Origin: Lachnospiraceae bacterium
GTDB lineage: Bacteria > Bacillota > Clostridia > Lachnospirales > Lachnospiraceae
DNA length: 64,000 nucleotides
Assembly: GCA_910574745.1 (NCBI GenBank)
Contig: CAJTCE010000021.1
Location: 1 to 64,000 of the forward strand
Reading direction: 5' to 3'
Positions within the stretch are counted from its first letter, which is position 1. Each line of letters starts with the position of its first letter. The notes under the pieces are model-generated. The model was given only the letters and a program-made list of their open reading frames with translations. It did not search any database and was not told the DNA's origin. The position numbers and the translations under genes are program-made. Positions 26,198-35,600 of this stretch are shown here, piece after piece.

Positions 26198-26550
26198 AAA
26201 TTCTTCGTTACCTCGTCTATTTTTCTGGTCATACTGACGCCGTAAGCAATGGACTGATCCATGACAAAGGTTATCTGAGGCGTATTGCGCAGATTGATTT
26301 CCTTTGCAAGCTGGTTTCTGATATACCCTTCCGCGCTCTTTAATCCTGCCAGAGTATCCTCCCTTGCCTTCTCATCGCCCAAAGTGGATATCCACACCTT
26401 TGCGTTTTTCAAATCCGGCGATACTTCTACCGCCACCACAGAAGTTACGGGGCTGATTCTGGGATCCTTGATCTGACCCCTGATAATATCAGCCAGTACC
26501 TTTTGTACCTCTCCGTTGATCCGGGTATTTTTAATACTGTTTTTTCTCAT
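26194..26550 (-). CDS. rbfA: Ribosome-binding factor A
   Basis: A 118-residue KH-type protein (NTRINGEVQKVLADII, DPRISPVTSVVAVEVSPDLK, TPQITFVMDQS). It binds the 16S 5' helix during late 30S maturation. I chose the ATG at 26550, because GGAGG lies 5 nt upstream; the upstream nine codons have no support in the family. Confidence 0.95.
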   Translation of the reverse strand: MRKNSIKNTRINGEVQKVLADIIRGQIKDPRISPVTSVVAVEVSPDLKNAKVWISTLGDEKAREDTLAGLKSAEGYIRNQLAKEINLRNTPQITFVMDQSIAYGVSMTRKIDEVTKNL

Positions 26551-26629
26551 ATTTGCCTCCATAGAGCAGACGGACATACCTGCCTTACCGCTTTGTGAGT
26601 CTCTATTCTAACGGCTGAATACAACTTAA

Positions 26630-29449
26630 CTACCTGGGAACCTCCACCATAATATATGCTTCTACAATATCCAGTTCCTTCATCTGGTCATAGCCTTCAA
26701 ATACAAGACCGCATTCAAATCCGGCTTTTACTTCCTTTACATCATCTTTGAAACGCTTCAGGCTGGCAAGCTCGCCTTCATAAATCTGCTCGCCTTCCCT
26801 GGAGATGCGCACCTTACAGCCACGTTCAAAACGACCGTCCAAAACATAGGAGCCTGCAATATTACCTACAGCAGATGCCTTAAACAGCTGTCTTACTTCC
26901 GCATGACCGATAACCTGCTCTTCATATACAGGGTCTAACATACCCTTCATAGCAGCTTCCACATCCTCGATCGCCTGATAAATAACCCTGTAAAGCCTTA
27001 CATCCACGCCTTCTCTTTCCGCCGCTGCCTTTGCCTGTACATCGGGACGGACATTGAAACCGATAATAATGGCATTGGACGCCGACGCCAGACTCACATC
27101 TGATTCGTTAATAGCACCTACGCCGCCGTGAATACATTTTACAACAACCTCTTCATTGGAAAGTCTTAACAGACTCTGTTTTACCGCTTCCACGCTGCCC
27201 TGAACATCCGCTTTAATGATAAGATCCAGTTCTTTCAGATTGCCTTCCTGAATCTTGGAAAACAAATCATCCAGTGACATCTTACTCTTAGTTTCTTCCA
27301 GTTTCTTTTCTTTATTCTGTGCAATAAAGGTTTCCGCAAAACTCTTTGCAGTTTTATCGTTTTCATGGGCAATAAAGATTTCTCCCGCGTTGGGCACATC
27401 GGATAGTCCCAAAATCTCCACCGGCGTGGAAGGTGTCGCTTCTTTTACCCTTCTTCCCTTATCATCCACCATGGCGCGTACCTTGCCGTGACTTGCGCCT
27501 GCGGAAATAAAATCTCCCACCTTTAATGTACCCTTCTGTACTAAAACGGTGGCAACGGGACCTCTTCCCTTATCAAGCTCCGCCTCAATGACAAGGCCTC
27601 TTGCACGACGGTTGGGATTTGCCTTTAATTCCAGAATTTCCGAGGTTAAAAGAATGGTTTCCAATAAGTCGGATATTCCATCCCCGCTTTTTGCGGAAAC
27701 GGGAACAAATTCCGTACTTCCGCCCCAATCTACGGGAATCAGCTCATATTCCGTCAATTCCTGTTTTACCCTGTCAATATTGGCGTTGGGTTTATCAATT
27801 TTATTTACCGCTACAATAATTTCAATGCCTGCAGCTTTGGCATGGTTAATAGCCTCTACGGTCTGGGGCATAACGCCGTCGTCTGCAGCTACTACCAAAA
27901 CCGCAATATCCGTGGAATTGGCGCCGCGCATACGCATTGCCGTAAACGCTTCATGACCCGGTGTATCCAAGAATGTAATCTTTTCTCCGTTTATGGTAAC
28001 GGTATAAGCGCCGATATGCTGGGTAATGCCGCCGGCCTCACGATCCGTTACGTTTGTTTTCCTAATTGCATCCAAAAGAGAGGTTTTACCATGATCAACA
28101 TGACCCATAACACAAATTACGGGCGGTCTCTTCTCCATGGTATCCGTATCCTCGTCATCCTCCTTTAACAGTTCCTCGATGACGTCTACCTTTACCTCCT
28201 GTTCGCAGATAATATCGTATTCGATAGCGATTTCCTCTGCCGTTTCATAGGTAATCTCCTGATTTACCGTCACAATCTGTCCCTGTAAAAACAGTTTCTT
28301 GACAATAGCGGAAGGCTGGATTTTCATTTTATCCGCAAGCTCTTTAATCGTAAGGGACTCCGGAAGGGTAATGACCTTAATCTGTTCTTCTTCCTTCTCC
28401 TCTACCTTCTTTTCAGGCTTGATGAATCTGCCCGGCTTGTTGCTTTTGCCTTTTCCGCCGTTAAATCCGTCCTCTTCGTAAATTAAATCCTTTTTGGAGC
28501 GTTTATCCCTTTCCTGCCCCTGTCTGCGTTTTTCCTCGTCGCGATGCTTTTCCTGCTCTTTAATAGGGCTTTCAGGAACGAAACTTTTTCCGCCCTGAGG
28601 TTTTCTGAAGTTATTACCCTGTTTTCCATCGCCTCTGTTAGAGCGTTCATTATTGCCAAAAGGTCTCTTATTATCCCTGTTATTTTCACGATTGCCATCA
28701 CCGTTCCTGCGGTTCTGACCGCCGTTATTATAACCTTCTTTCGATCTTTCCCCGCTGCGGTTTCCATTTTCCTGATTCCTTCTGTTTCCGTTTCCTCTGT
28801 TACCTTCGTTTCTGTTTTCATTTCTATTCTCGTTTCTGTTACCGCTCCGATTATCATTTCTGTTATTATTCCGATTCTGGCCTCTGTTCTCGTTGGAAGC
28901 AGTCTGGGTATTTGAGGTTGCTCTTTCCGGAACGCCGAATTCTTCCTCAATGCTTGGCAGAACGGCCGGTTTTACGATAGGCTTGGGAAGAGGTCTGTAC
29001 TGTTGCTGCTGCATAATAGGCCGGCTTCCTCCCTGGCGCTGGTTATGGTTTCCATTCCCGCCTGCCCGGTTATTATTTCCGCCGTTATTATTCTGCTTCT
29101 GTCCTCCCATTTTGCTGTTATGGGGATTGCTGACAAAAATAATATTCTTCTTTTTCTTAGGCGCTTCGCTTTTTGCCCCTTCATTTTTGGGTTTTTCCTG
29201 TTTTTTGTCATCCTTCATATCTTTCCCCTTCACTTCCGCTTTTGCCGCTTCAGGTTTGGAACCTTCTTTTTTCTCCGGCTCCTGCGCTTTTTTCGTCCCG
29301 AAAGCTTCTTTTACCATTTTTACCGCATCATCCTCGATGGTGCTCATATGGCTTTTTGCCTCCACGCCTTTATCTCCGAGAAATATTAAAATCTCTTTGC
29401 TCTGTTTATCCAATTCTTTTGCCAGTTCATATACTTTCATTTTCGCCAT
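26630..29449 (-). CDS. infB: Translation initiation factor IF-2
   Basis: A 939-residue GTPase: N-terminal IF2N ([19 protein letters not shown]), a 300-residue low-complexity linker full of Asn/Arg/Gly/Glu (repeats such as [13 protein letters not shown]), a second IF2N domain near 370, then the G domain ([31 protein letters not shown]) and domains II-IV. It delivers initiator tRNA to the 30S and promotes subunit joining. The long disordered linker is typical of Lachnospiraceae IF-2. Confidence 0.98.
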   Translation of the reverse strand: MAKMKVYELAKELDKQSKEILIFLGDKGVEAKSHMSTIEDDAVKMVKEAFGTKKAQEPEKKEGSKPEAAKAEVKGKDMKDDKKQEKPKNEGAKSEAPKKKKNIIFVSNPHNSKMGGQKQNNNGGNNNRAGGNGNHNQRQGGSRPIMQQQQYRPLPKPIVKPAVLPSIEEEFGVPERATSNTQTASNENRGQNRNNNRNDNRSGNRNENRNENRNEGNRGNGNRRNQENGNRSGERSKEGYNNGGQNRRNGDGNRENNRDNKRPFGNNERSNRGDGKQGNNFRKPQGGKSFVPESPIKEQEKHRDEEKRRQGQERDKRSKKDLIYEEDGFNGGKGKSNKPGRFIKPEKKVEEKEEEQIKVITLPESLTIKELADKMKIQPSAIVKKLFLQGQIVTVNQEITYETAEEIAIEYDIICEQEVKVDVIEELLKEDDEDTDTMEKRPPVICVMGHVDHGKTSLLDAIRKTNVTDREAGGITQHIGAYTVTINGEKITFLDTPGHEAFTAMRMRGANSTDIAVLVVAADDGVMPQTVEAINHAKAAGIEIIVAVNKIDKPNANIDRVKQELTEYELIPVDWGGSTEFVPVSAKSGDGISDLLETILLTSEILELKANPNRRARGLVIEAELDKGRGPVATVLVQKGTLKVGDFISAGASHGKVRAMVDDKGRRVKEATPSTPVEILGLSDVPNAGEIFIAHENDKTAKSFAETFIAQNKEKKLEETKSKMSLDDLFSKIQEGNLKELDLIIKADVQGSVEAVKQSLLRLSNEEVVVKCIHGGVGAINESDVSLASASNAIIIGFNVRPDVQAKAAAEREGVDVRLYRVIYQAIEDVEAAMKGMLDPVYEEQVIGHAEVRQLFKASAVGNIAGSYVLDGRFERGCKVRISREGEQIYEGELASLKRFKDDVKEVKAGFECGLVFEGYDQMKELDIVEAYIMVEVPR

Positions 29450-29465
29450 ATTTCTACCTCCGAAT

Positions 29466-29780
29466 TCATTTGCCGGTTTCTAACAGTTTCACAATGCTTT
29501 TTGCCAGCCCCGGGTCCGTAACTGCTATGTTCGCCCTCATCTGCCTGCCTATTGCATGCCCTAACGTATCCTTTGTACCATACTCGGCAATGGGAACCTC
29601 ATAGAATTCACACATATTCTGGAACATCTTTTTTGTATTATCCGATGCGTCCAACGCTACAATTACCAGAAACGCTTTTCCCGACTTTACTGTCTTTTCC
29701 ACAGTAAAACCGCCGCTTACCACGTTTCTTCCCTTTGCGGCAATTGAAAGCAAGGACAACACCTTGTCAGGTTTATTCAT
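29466..29780 (-). CDS. ylxQ: L7Ae-family RNA-binding protein (YlxQ)
   Basis: A 104-residue protein with the L7Ae/L30e fold pattern ([57 protein letters not shown]). Such proteins bind kink-turn RNAs; the cellular role of YlxQ is unclear. The start overlaps the ylxR stop by 8 nt. Confidence 0.9.
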   Translation of the reverse strand: MNKPDKVLSLLSIAAKGRNVVSGGFTVEKTVKSGKAFLVIVALDASDNTKKMFQNMCEFYEVPIAEYGTKDTLGHAIGRQMRANIAVTDPGLAKSIVKLLETGK

Positions 29781-30042
29781 TTAAATGCTCAAACTCCTTT
29801 AACAGATTGTCATATATTTCCGCAGATACCGCTCTTTTGAAAGAACGCTCCAAGCCCTTGGAAGCTCTTGCCCTTTCAAAACACTCCCTGTTCCTGCAAA
29901 TATATGCTCCCCTTCCGTTCTTTTTTCCGGTAATATCCAGAACTATTTCTTCTTCCGGCGTTTTTAAGATGCGCAGCATTTCTTTTTTGTTATGCATGCC
30001 CTGGCATCCCACACACTGTCTCATTGGAATTTTTTTCGCCAT
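29773..30042 (-). CDS. ylxR: YlxR-family nucleic-acid-binding protein (DUF448)
   Basis: An 89-residue basic protein with the family core RQCVGCQGMHNKKEMLRI and GRGAYICRNRECFERA. YlxR is encoded next to nusA across Firmicutes; binding to RNA or RNase P has been reported for relatives. It ends overlapping ylxQ. Confidence 0.9.
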   Translation of the reverse strand: MAKKIPMRQCVGCQGMHNKKEMLRILKTPEEEIVLDITGKKNGRGAYICRNRECFERARASKGLERSFKRAVSAEIYDNLLKEFEHLNE

Positions 30043-30051
30043 GAAATCCCT

Positions 30052-31296
30052 CTATTCTTCTTCCGGAGTATCGGAAGCTTCTGCCTCATCGCCGGACTCT
30101 TCTTCATAGTCCTTTGCTATTTCGGTAAATTCTTCGCTATACTCCTCGTCATATTCTTCGTTTTCAAAGCCCTCTTCGCCATATTCTCCGCCTTCAAACT
30201 CGTCCTCTTCATCATATTCATCCATATAATCTTCATATCGGAAGCCGGGAGCATCCTTGGCCTGGGTTTCGCTCTTAATGTCAATCTTGTAGCCCGTCAG
30301 TCTTGCCGCAAGTCTTGCGTTCTGTCCTTCCTTACCGATTGCTAAAGACAACTGGTAATCGGGAACAACAACTTTCGCCGTTTTTTCATCCGGATCGGCA
30401 AATACCGCAACGATTTTTGCAGGAGATAAAGCGTTCTGAATCAGGTTGCCCGGATTTTCATCCCAATTTATAATATCGATTTTTTCTCCTCGGAGTTCTT
30501 CCACAATAGAGTTTACCCTTGCGCCGTTCATGCCGACACAGGCTCCTACCGGATCCACATTGGGATTCTCGGAATAAACAGCCATCTTTGTCCTGCTTCC
30601 CGCTTCCCTTGCAATACTCTTGATTTCCACTGTTCCGTCTGCAATCTCCGCCACCTCGGATTCAAACAGCCTCTTTACCAGTTCCGGGTGGGTACGGCTT
30701 ACCAGAATGCGGGGTCCTTTTGTAGTATTCTTTACCTCCAGAATGTATACCTTAATACGCTCTGTGGGCTTAAACACTTCTCCCCTGACCATTTCGCTTT
30801 CATTTAAAATTCCGTCGCATTTTCCCAGATTGATGCTGATGTTTCTGCCGATATACCGCTGCACGATACCGGTTACCACATCCTTCTCTTTTTCATAATA
30901 CTGGTTGTATATGACGCTTCTTTCCTCTTCACGGATTTTTTGTAAAATAACGTTTTTTGCATTCTGCGTGGCAATACGGCCGAATTCCTTGCTGCGTATC
31001 TCGATTTTAACCGTTCCTCCCACAGCGGCATCTTTATCATATTTCAATGCCTCGCTTAAAGGAATCTGCAGCACATCATCCTCTACATCGTCTTCGGTTT
31101 CCACCACTTCTTTATTCGCCCAGACCATAAAGTCGCAGGTTTCCCTGTCAATTTCCACCATAACATTATCGGACTTGCCGAAATGATTCTTACATGCGGT
31201 AATTAAAGAGTTTTCGATGGCATCAAACAAAGTATCTTTGCTGATTTCCTTCTCCTTCTCCAAAATATCCAAGGCTTCCATTAATTCTTTGTTCAT
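30052..31296 (-). CDS. nusA: Transcription termination/antitermination factor NusA
   Basis: N-terminal RNA-polymerase-binding domain (MNKELMEALDILEKEK), S1 (GIVQRYIGRNISINLG), and two KH domains (VGACVGMNGARV, LAIGKEGQNARLAARLTG). After about residue 350 comes a 65-residue acidic tail rich in Glu/Asp/Tyr, longer than in B. subtilis NusA. I chose the ATG at 31296 with AAAGGA upstream; the extra ten codons before it are not family-conserved. Confidence 0.97.
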   Translation of the reverse strand: MNKELMEALDILEKEKEISKDTLFDAIENSLITACKNHFGKSDNVMVEIDRETCDFMVWANKEVVETEDDVEDDVLQIPLSEALKYDKDAAVGGTVKIEIRSKEFGRIATQNAKNVILQKIREEERSVIYNQYYEKEKDVVTGIVQRYIGRNISINLGKCDGILNESEMVRGEVFKPTERIKVYILEVKNTTKGPRILVSRTHPELVKRLFESEVAEIADGTVEIKSIAREAGSRTKMAVYSENPNVDPVGACVGMNGARVNSIVEELRGEKIDIINWDENPGNLIQNALSPAKIVAVFADPDEKTAKVVVPDYQLSLAIGKEGQNARLAARLTGYKIDIKSETQAKDAPGFRYEDYMDEYDEEDEFEGGEYGEEGFENEEYDEEYSEEFTEIAKDYEEESGDEAEASDTPEEE

Positions 31297-31312
31297 TTCT
31301 TTCCTTTTCCTC

Positions 31313-31780
31313 CTAATCAAAATCAATTGCAGGACGGATCAACGCAATTTCCTTCCTTGCAAAAACCATTTCTTTTTCTCCTGTTTCAATTGTAACGCTC
31401 TCTTTATCAAATGCAGTAAGCGTTCCTACAAATTCTTTAGTTCCTTCTACCATCTTAAAGCACCGGATTTCAACTTTTTTTCCCTTATTGCGCACAAAAT
31501 CCTTATCCTTTTTCAAGGGACGTAAAAGTCCGGGACTGCTTACCTCCAAAATATAGGAATCCTCAATAAAGTCTTCCTTATCCAGCAGATCTGACAAAGC
31601 TCTGCTTACCAGTTCGCAGTCATCGATGTTAATGCCGCCGGCTTTGTCAATATAGGCCCGCAGATACCAGTTGCTGCCTTCTTTTACATACTCCACATCC
31701 ACCAGTTCAAATTGGTTTTCTTCTACAATAGGTAATAGAAGCTGTTCTGTCCGGCTCTCATAAGTGTCACGTTTTGACAT
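31313..31780 (-). CDS. rimP: Ribosome maturation factor RimP
   Basis: A 155-residue protein with the N-terminal alpha/beta domain (VEENQFELVDVEYVKEGSN, DDCELVSRALSDLLD, YILEVSSPGLLRPL) and a C-terminal SH3-like domain (VEIRCFKM, GTLTAFDKESVTIE). It assists 30S assembly. It is first gene of the operon; the ATG follows GAGG by 8 nt, directly after a leader hairpin. Confidence 0.96.
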   Translation of the reverse strand: MSKRDTYESRTEQLLLPIVEENQFELVDVEYVKEGSNWYLRAYIDKAGGINIDDCELVSRALSDLLDKEDFIEDSYILEVSSPGLLRPLKKDKDFVRNKGKKVEIRCFKMVEGTKEFVGTLTAFDKESVTIETGEKEMVFARKEIALIRPAIDFD

Positions 31781-31798
31781 GGCTTTACCTCACAAAAT

Positions 31799-31823
31799 AA
31801 GAGTGGACCGCAAGTCCACTCTT
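31799..31823 (-). terminator. Leader hairpin with U-rich tail before rimP (possible attenuator)
   Basis: The perfect 10-bp stem AAGAGTGGAC/GTCCACTCTT with a 5-nt loop is followed on the minus strand by ATTTTG, then the ribosome binding site. It lies between the P1 promoter and the first gene, so it cannot end an upstream gene. In B. subtilis NusA controls its own operon through termination ahead of ylxS (rimP); this hairpin is placed to do the same. Confidence 0.6.
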
Positions 31824-31846
31824 TCATAATTTCTTATTCTTGTTGT

Positions 31847-31875
31847 ATGATACATCAAATTTTCCCTATTGTCAA
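31847..31875 (-). promoter_or_regulatory. P1 promoter of the rimP-nusA-infB operon
   Basis: TTGACA (31870-31875), 17 nt, TATCAT (31847-31852). The leader to the rimP ATG would be about 60 nt. Confidence 0.85.
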
Positions 31876-31973
31876 CACTTTCTACCGAAAAAGCATAGTT
31901 ATTTCCTCTCCTTACCGCCTACTTCACTGCCGGATTTTTCGATCTGTCTTTTATGCCGAAGCATTCCTTTGTC

Positions 31974-32002
31974 ATTATACTTTCCCGCTTTTACTTTGAC
32001 AA
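31974..32002 (-). promoter_or_regulatory. P2 promoter upstream of P1
   Basis: TTGTCA (31997-32002), 17 nt, TATAAT (31974-31979). It reads toward rimP; the leader would be about 190 nt and include P1 and the hairpin. A separate short RNA is also possible. Confidence 0.65.
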
Positions 32003-32081
32003 AACAACGGATGCCTGATGTAAAACAATTCATCAAGTCCACCGCTAAAATGTTTAATTGGCTACTCCTTTTTCATTTTTA

Positions 32082-32245
32082 GCTAATTATATTAGCCATT
32101 ATGACTTTTCCGTTTCCTTTTGTCATTTTGCAAAAAAACATTTGCGAGTTCCCCCATCTCCCTGTCAATGCAGACTTTTCCCACAGCTCTATAGAAAAAT
32201 TTTGTAATTTTTTTAGAATTTTTTTTAGAAAATGAAAAAAAGTCC
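32082..32245. other. Intergenic, A/T-rich
   Basis: No gene. A 15-nt palindrome GCTAAT-TAT-ATTAGC lies at 32082-32096, and long T and A runs lie at 32195-32240. Confidence 0.4.
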
Positions 32246-32274
32246 TTGCATTATCTTTCATTATTTAGTAGAAT
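32246..32274 (+). promoter_or_regulatory. tRNA-Glu promoter
   Basis: TTGCAT (32246-32251), 17 nt, TAGAAT (32269-32274), about 30 nt before the tRNA. Promoter DNA overlaps a GTCCTTGC/GCAAGGAC inverted repeat (32242-32285). Confidence 0.7.
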
Positions 32275-32303
32275 AAGCAAGGACGTTTTGAGAAAAGTCT
32301 TAT

Positions 32304-32375
32304 GGCTTGTTGGTCAAGAGGTTAAGACGCCGCCCTCTCACGGCGGAATCAGGGGTTCGATTCCCCTACAAGCTG
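32304..32375 (+). tRNA. tRNA-Glu (anticodon CUC)
   Basis: The 72-nt cloverleaf has acceptor GGCTTGT/ACAAGCT (closing G-U pair), D-arm with GGTCAAGAGGTTAAGAC, anticodon stem CCGCC/GGCGG around the loop CTCTCAC (anticodon CTC), and T-arm AGGGG-TTCGATT-CCCCT. The discriminator base is G; CCA is not encoded. It is the only stable RNA gene seen in the window. Confidence 0.95.
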
Positions 32376-32407
32376 CTACTATTTATGTAAACAAATAGCC
32401 CAACCCG

Positions 32408-32449
32408 AAAAAGTACCGTGACATAGAGTCTTCGGTGCTTTTTATTTTT
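32408..32449 (+). terminator. tRNA-Glu terminator
   Basis: AAAAAGTACCG pairs with CGGTGCTTTTT (one mismatch), followed by ATTTTTG. Confidence 0.8.
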
Positions 32450-32488
32450 GTAAAATCCTCATAATCTCTTCAAATCAGCCATTTTTAA

Positions 32489-32587
32489 GGGGCTGTTGCA
32501 AAAAGTAGGATTATTCTGCATATATGGTTGTGATATCAACTATATAACACCATATGTTGCAAAAATCCGTTATTTTACAACAGCCCC
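32489..32587. mobile_element. 99-bp MITE-like element or IS-end remnant
   Basis: Perfect 10-bp inverted ends GGGGCTGTTG/CAACAGCCCC enclose an A/T-rich centre that itself folds imperfectly (CATATATGGTTGTGATAT against ATATAACACCATATG). Ends of the form GGGGCTGTTGCAAAA resemble termini of IS1182-like insertion sequences. No transposase and no clear target duplication are seen. It lies between the tRNA terminator and the polC stop and could also stop transcription. Confidence 0.6.
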
Positions 32588-32656
32588 ATTCTTTTACATG
32601 AAGATTATCAAGAATGTCGCAATTCTTATAAATAGCATTCCTACCGAAAATCTTTC

Positions 32657-35600
32657 TCAGCTGACAAAGTCAAACAAACTGATCTGGTTTGACTCCGGTA
32701 TATCCCCAAGCAGTTTCATCTCTCCCATTAAATCCACAATGGTCTTGGAAATCTTCGCCCGCTCTCTCAAATCATCTTTGGACAGGAAGGGACCGTTTTT
32801 TGCCGCCTCCATCAAAGACTCCGCGGCCTTGTCGCCCATGCCGTCAATACTGTTAAAGGATGGCATGATTTTACCGTCGATAATCTGGAATAATCTGGAA
32901 TGGGCACGGTATAGATCAAGCGGCATAAATTCGTATCCTCTTGCGTACATCTCCTCTACAATTTTAATATCCTTAAGGCTGTCCTGTTCCTTTTTGCTAA
33001 GAACATCCTTTCTCGCCTTAAAATCTGCTATGACCGCATCCAGCTTTGCCTTTCCCTGACACATCAGCTCATAGGAAAATCCCGAAGCGCGGATGCTGAA
33101 ATAAGCCGCATAATAAGCCAGCGGATAATTCACTTTAAAATACGCCACTCTCCATGCCATCATAACATAAGCCGCCGCATGGGCCTTAGGAAACATATAT
33201 TTAATTTTTTTACAGGACCAGATATACCAGTCAGGCACATCGTTGGCAACCATGGCTTCTTCCATTTCCGGCGTCAAACCTTTTCCTTTTCGGACACTTT
33301 CCATGATCTTGAAGGAAAGTCCCTCTTCCAGTCCTTTGTCAATAAGGTAAATCATAATATCGTCACGGGTACAGATTGCCGTGGAAATAGTCGCTTTTCC
33401 CTCTTCGATCAAAGTCTGGGCATTTCCAAGCCACACATCGGTTCCGTGGGAAAGCCCTGAAATACGCACCAGATCCGTAAAAGACTGGGGCTTTGTATCC
33501 AAAAGCATCTGGATAACAAATTCCGTACCAAATTCAGGTATTCCCATGGAGCCTAAAAGGCATCCGCCAATCTGTTCCGGCGTGATTCCCAATGCTTCCG
33601 TACTTCTGAACAAGGACATAACATCCTTATCATCCAAAGGAATGGTAACCGGGTCCACTCCCGTCAAATCCTGCAGCATACGAATCATGGTGGGATCATC
33701 GTGTCCCAGTATATCAAGCTTCAACAGGTTGTGATCTATTTTATGGTAATCAAAATGGGTGGTAACAATATCCGTGGTCATATCATTGGCAGGATGCTGG
33801 ATAGGCGTAAAGGAATTGATTTCCTCTCCTACCGGAAGCACGACAATACCGCCCGGATGCTGTCCCGTAGAGCGCCTGATACCCGTACATCCCGTTACAA
33901 TTCTGTTGATTTCGCAGGTACGTTTGGGAATGCCCCGCTCTTCAAAATAATTTTTCACATAACCGAAAGCGGTTTTATCTGCCAAAGTGCCGATTGTTCC
34001 TGCACGGTAGGTCTGACCCGCCCCGAAAATTACCTCCGTATATTTATGAGCCTTACTCTGATATTCTCCCGAAAAATTCAAGTCGATATCAGGCTCCTTA
34101 TCTCCCTTGAATCCCAGGAAAGTTTCAAAGGGAATGTCAAAACCGTCCTTCATCAACATTTCCCCGCACTGTGGGCAGACCTTATCAGGCATATCACAGC
34201 CTGCTTTGCCGGAATAAGCCTTTACCTCCGGGGAATCAAAATCATAATAATGGCATTTTGCACAGTAATAATGAGGGCTTAAGGAGTTTACCTCTGTGAT
34301 TCCCGCCATATTGGCAACAAAAGAAGAACCCACGCTTCCTCTTGAGCCTACCAGATAACCGTCCTCCACCGATTTCCACACCAGCTTCTGGGCAATGATA
34401 TACATAACGGCAAAACCGTTTTTAATAATGGCATTCAATTCCTTTTCCAGACGTTTTTCCACCACATCCGGCAGCTTTTCCCCATAAATTTCATGGGCCT
34501 TGTTATAGCAGATTTTGGTCAGGATCTCATCGGAATTGGGAATAATAGGCGGACTCTTATCCGGCCTTACGGGATCAATGGATTCAACACAATCCGCAAT
34601 GAGATTGGTATTGGTAATAACGACCTCCCTCGCCTTTTCACTTCCCAGATATTCAAATTCCGCAAGCATTTCCTCTGTTGTGCGCAGATACAAGGGGGCC
34701 TGCTTATCCTCTTTAAAGCCCTTGCCTGCCATAATAATCCTTCTGTATACCTCGTCCTCCGGGTCTAAGAAATGTACGTCGCAGGTTGCACATACCGGCT
34801 TATGCAGCGCTTCTCCGATTGCCACAATCTTCCGGTTGAAATCCATAATGTCCTCCATGGAATGAACGCTTTCCACCCTTTCGGACTCAATCATAAATTC
34901 ATTGTTGCCAAGAGGCTGGATTTCCAGATAGTCATAAAAGCCTGCAATTTTGTATAAATCAGCATCGCTTTTTCCATCCAGCATAGCGCGGTACAGTTCT
35001 CCCGCTTCACAGGCGCTGCCCACAATCAATCCTTCCCTGTACTTCTGTAAGAGACTTTTGGGGATTTTAGGCCGTTTGTTATAATAGGTCAGATGGGAAG
35101 CCGACACCAATTTATAAAGGTTAATTCTGCCGATTTCATTCTTTGCCAGGATGATTACATGATAATAGGGAAGCTTCTTAACCGTATTCACATTATCCTC
35201 GCCCATAGCATTGATCTGTGACAGCTTTTCCACACCGGCCTCTGTAAGCATGGGGAGAAATTTCATAAAGATTTCCGCCGTCGCCTCTGCATCATCTACG
35301 GCGCGATGATGATTTTCCAAAGAAACCCCTAATGTTTTTGCACAGGCGTCCAAAGTATGCTTAGCCTGGTTAGGCAGTAAAATTCTTGCTATTCCCACAG
35401 TGTCCACTACCGTATCTTCCCGTTCCAAGCCCATGAGCTTGGAATTTTCCTTAATAAAGCTCATATCAAAGGAAGCGTTATGGGCAACCATAACACAGTC
35501 TTTGGAAAACTCCAGAAACTGCGGCAGTATTTCTTCAATTTCCGGCGCATTCATGACATCTTCATCCCGGATGCCCGTCAACTGCTGTATCTTATAAGGA

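Noticed and set aside
28893-29483. Plus-strand hydrophobic frame opposite infB
   Set aside because: Phe/Leu/Ser-rich because the IF-2 linker is Lys/Glu-rich; a compositional shadow.
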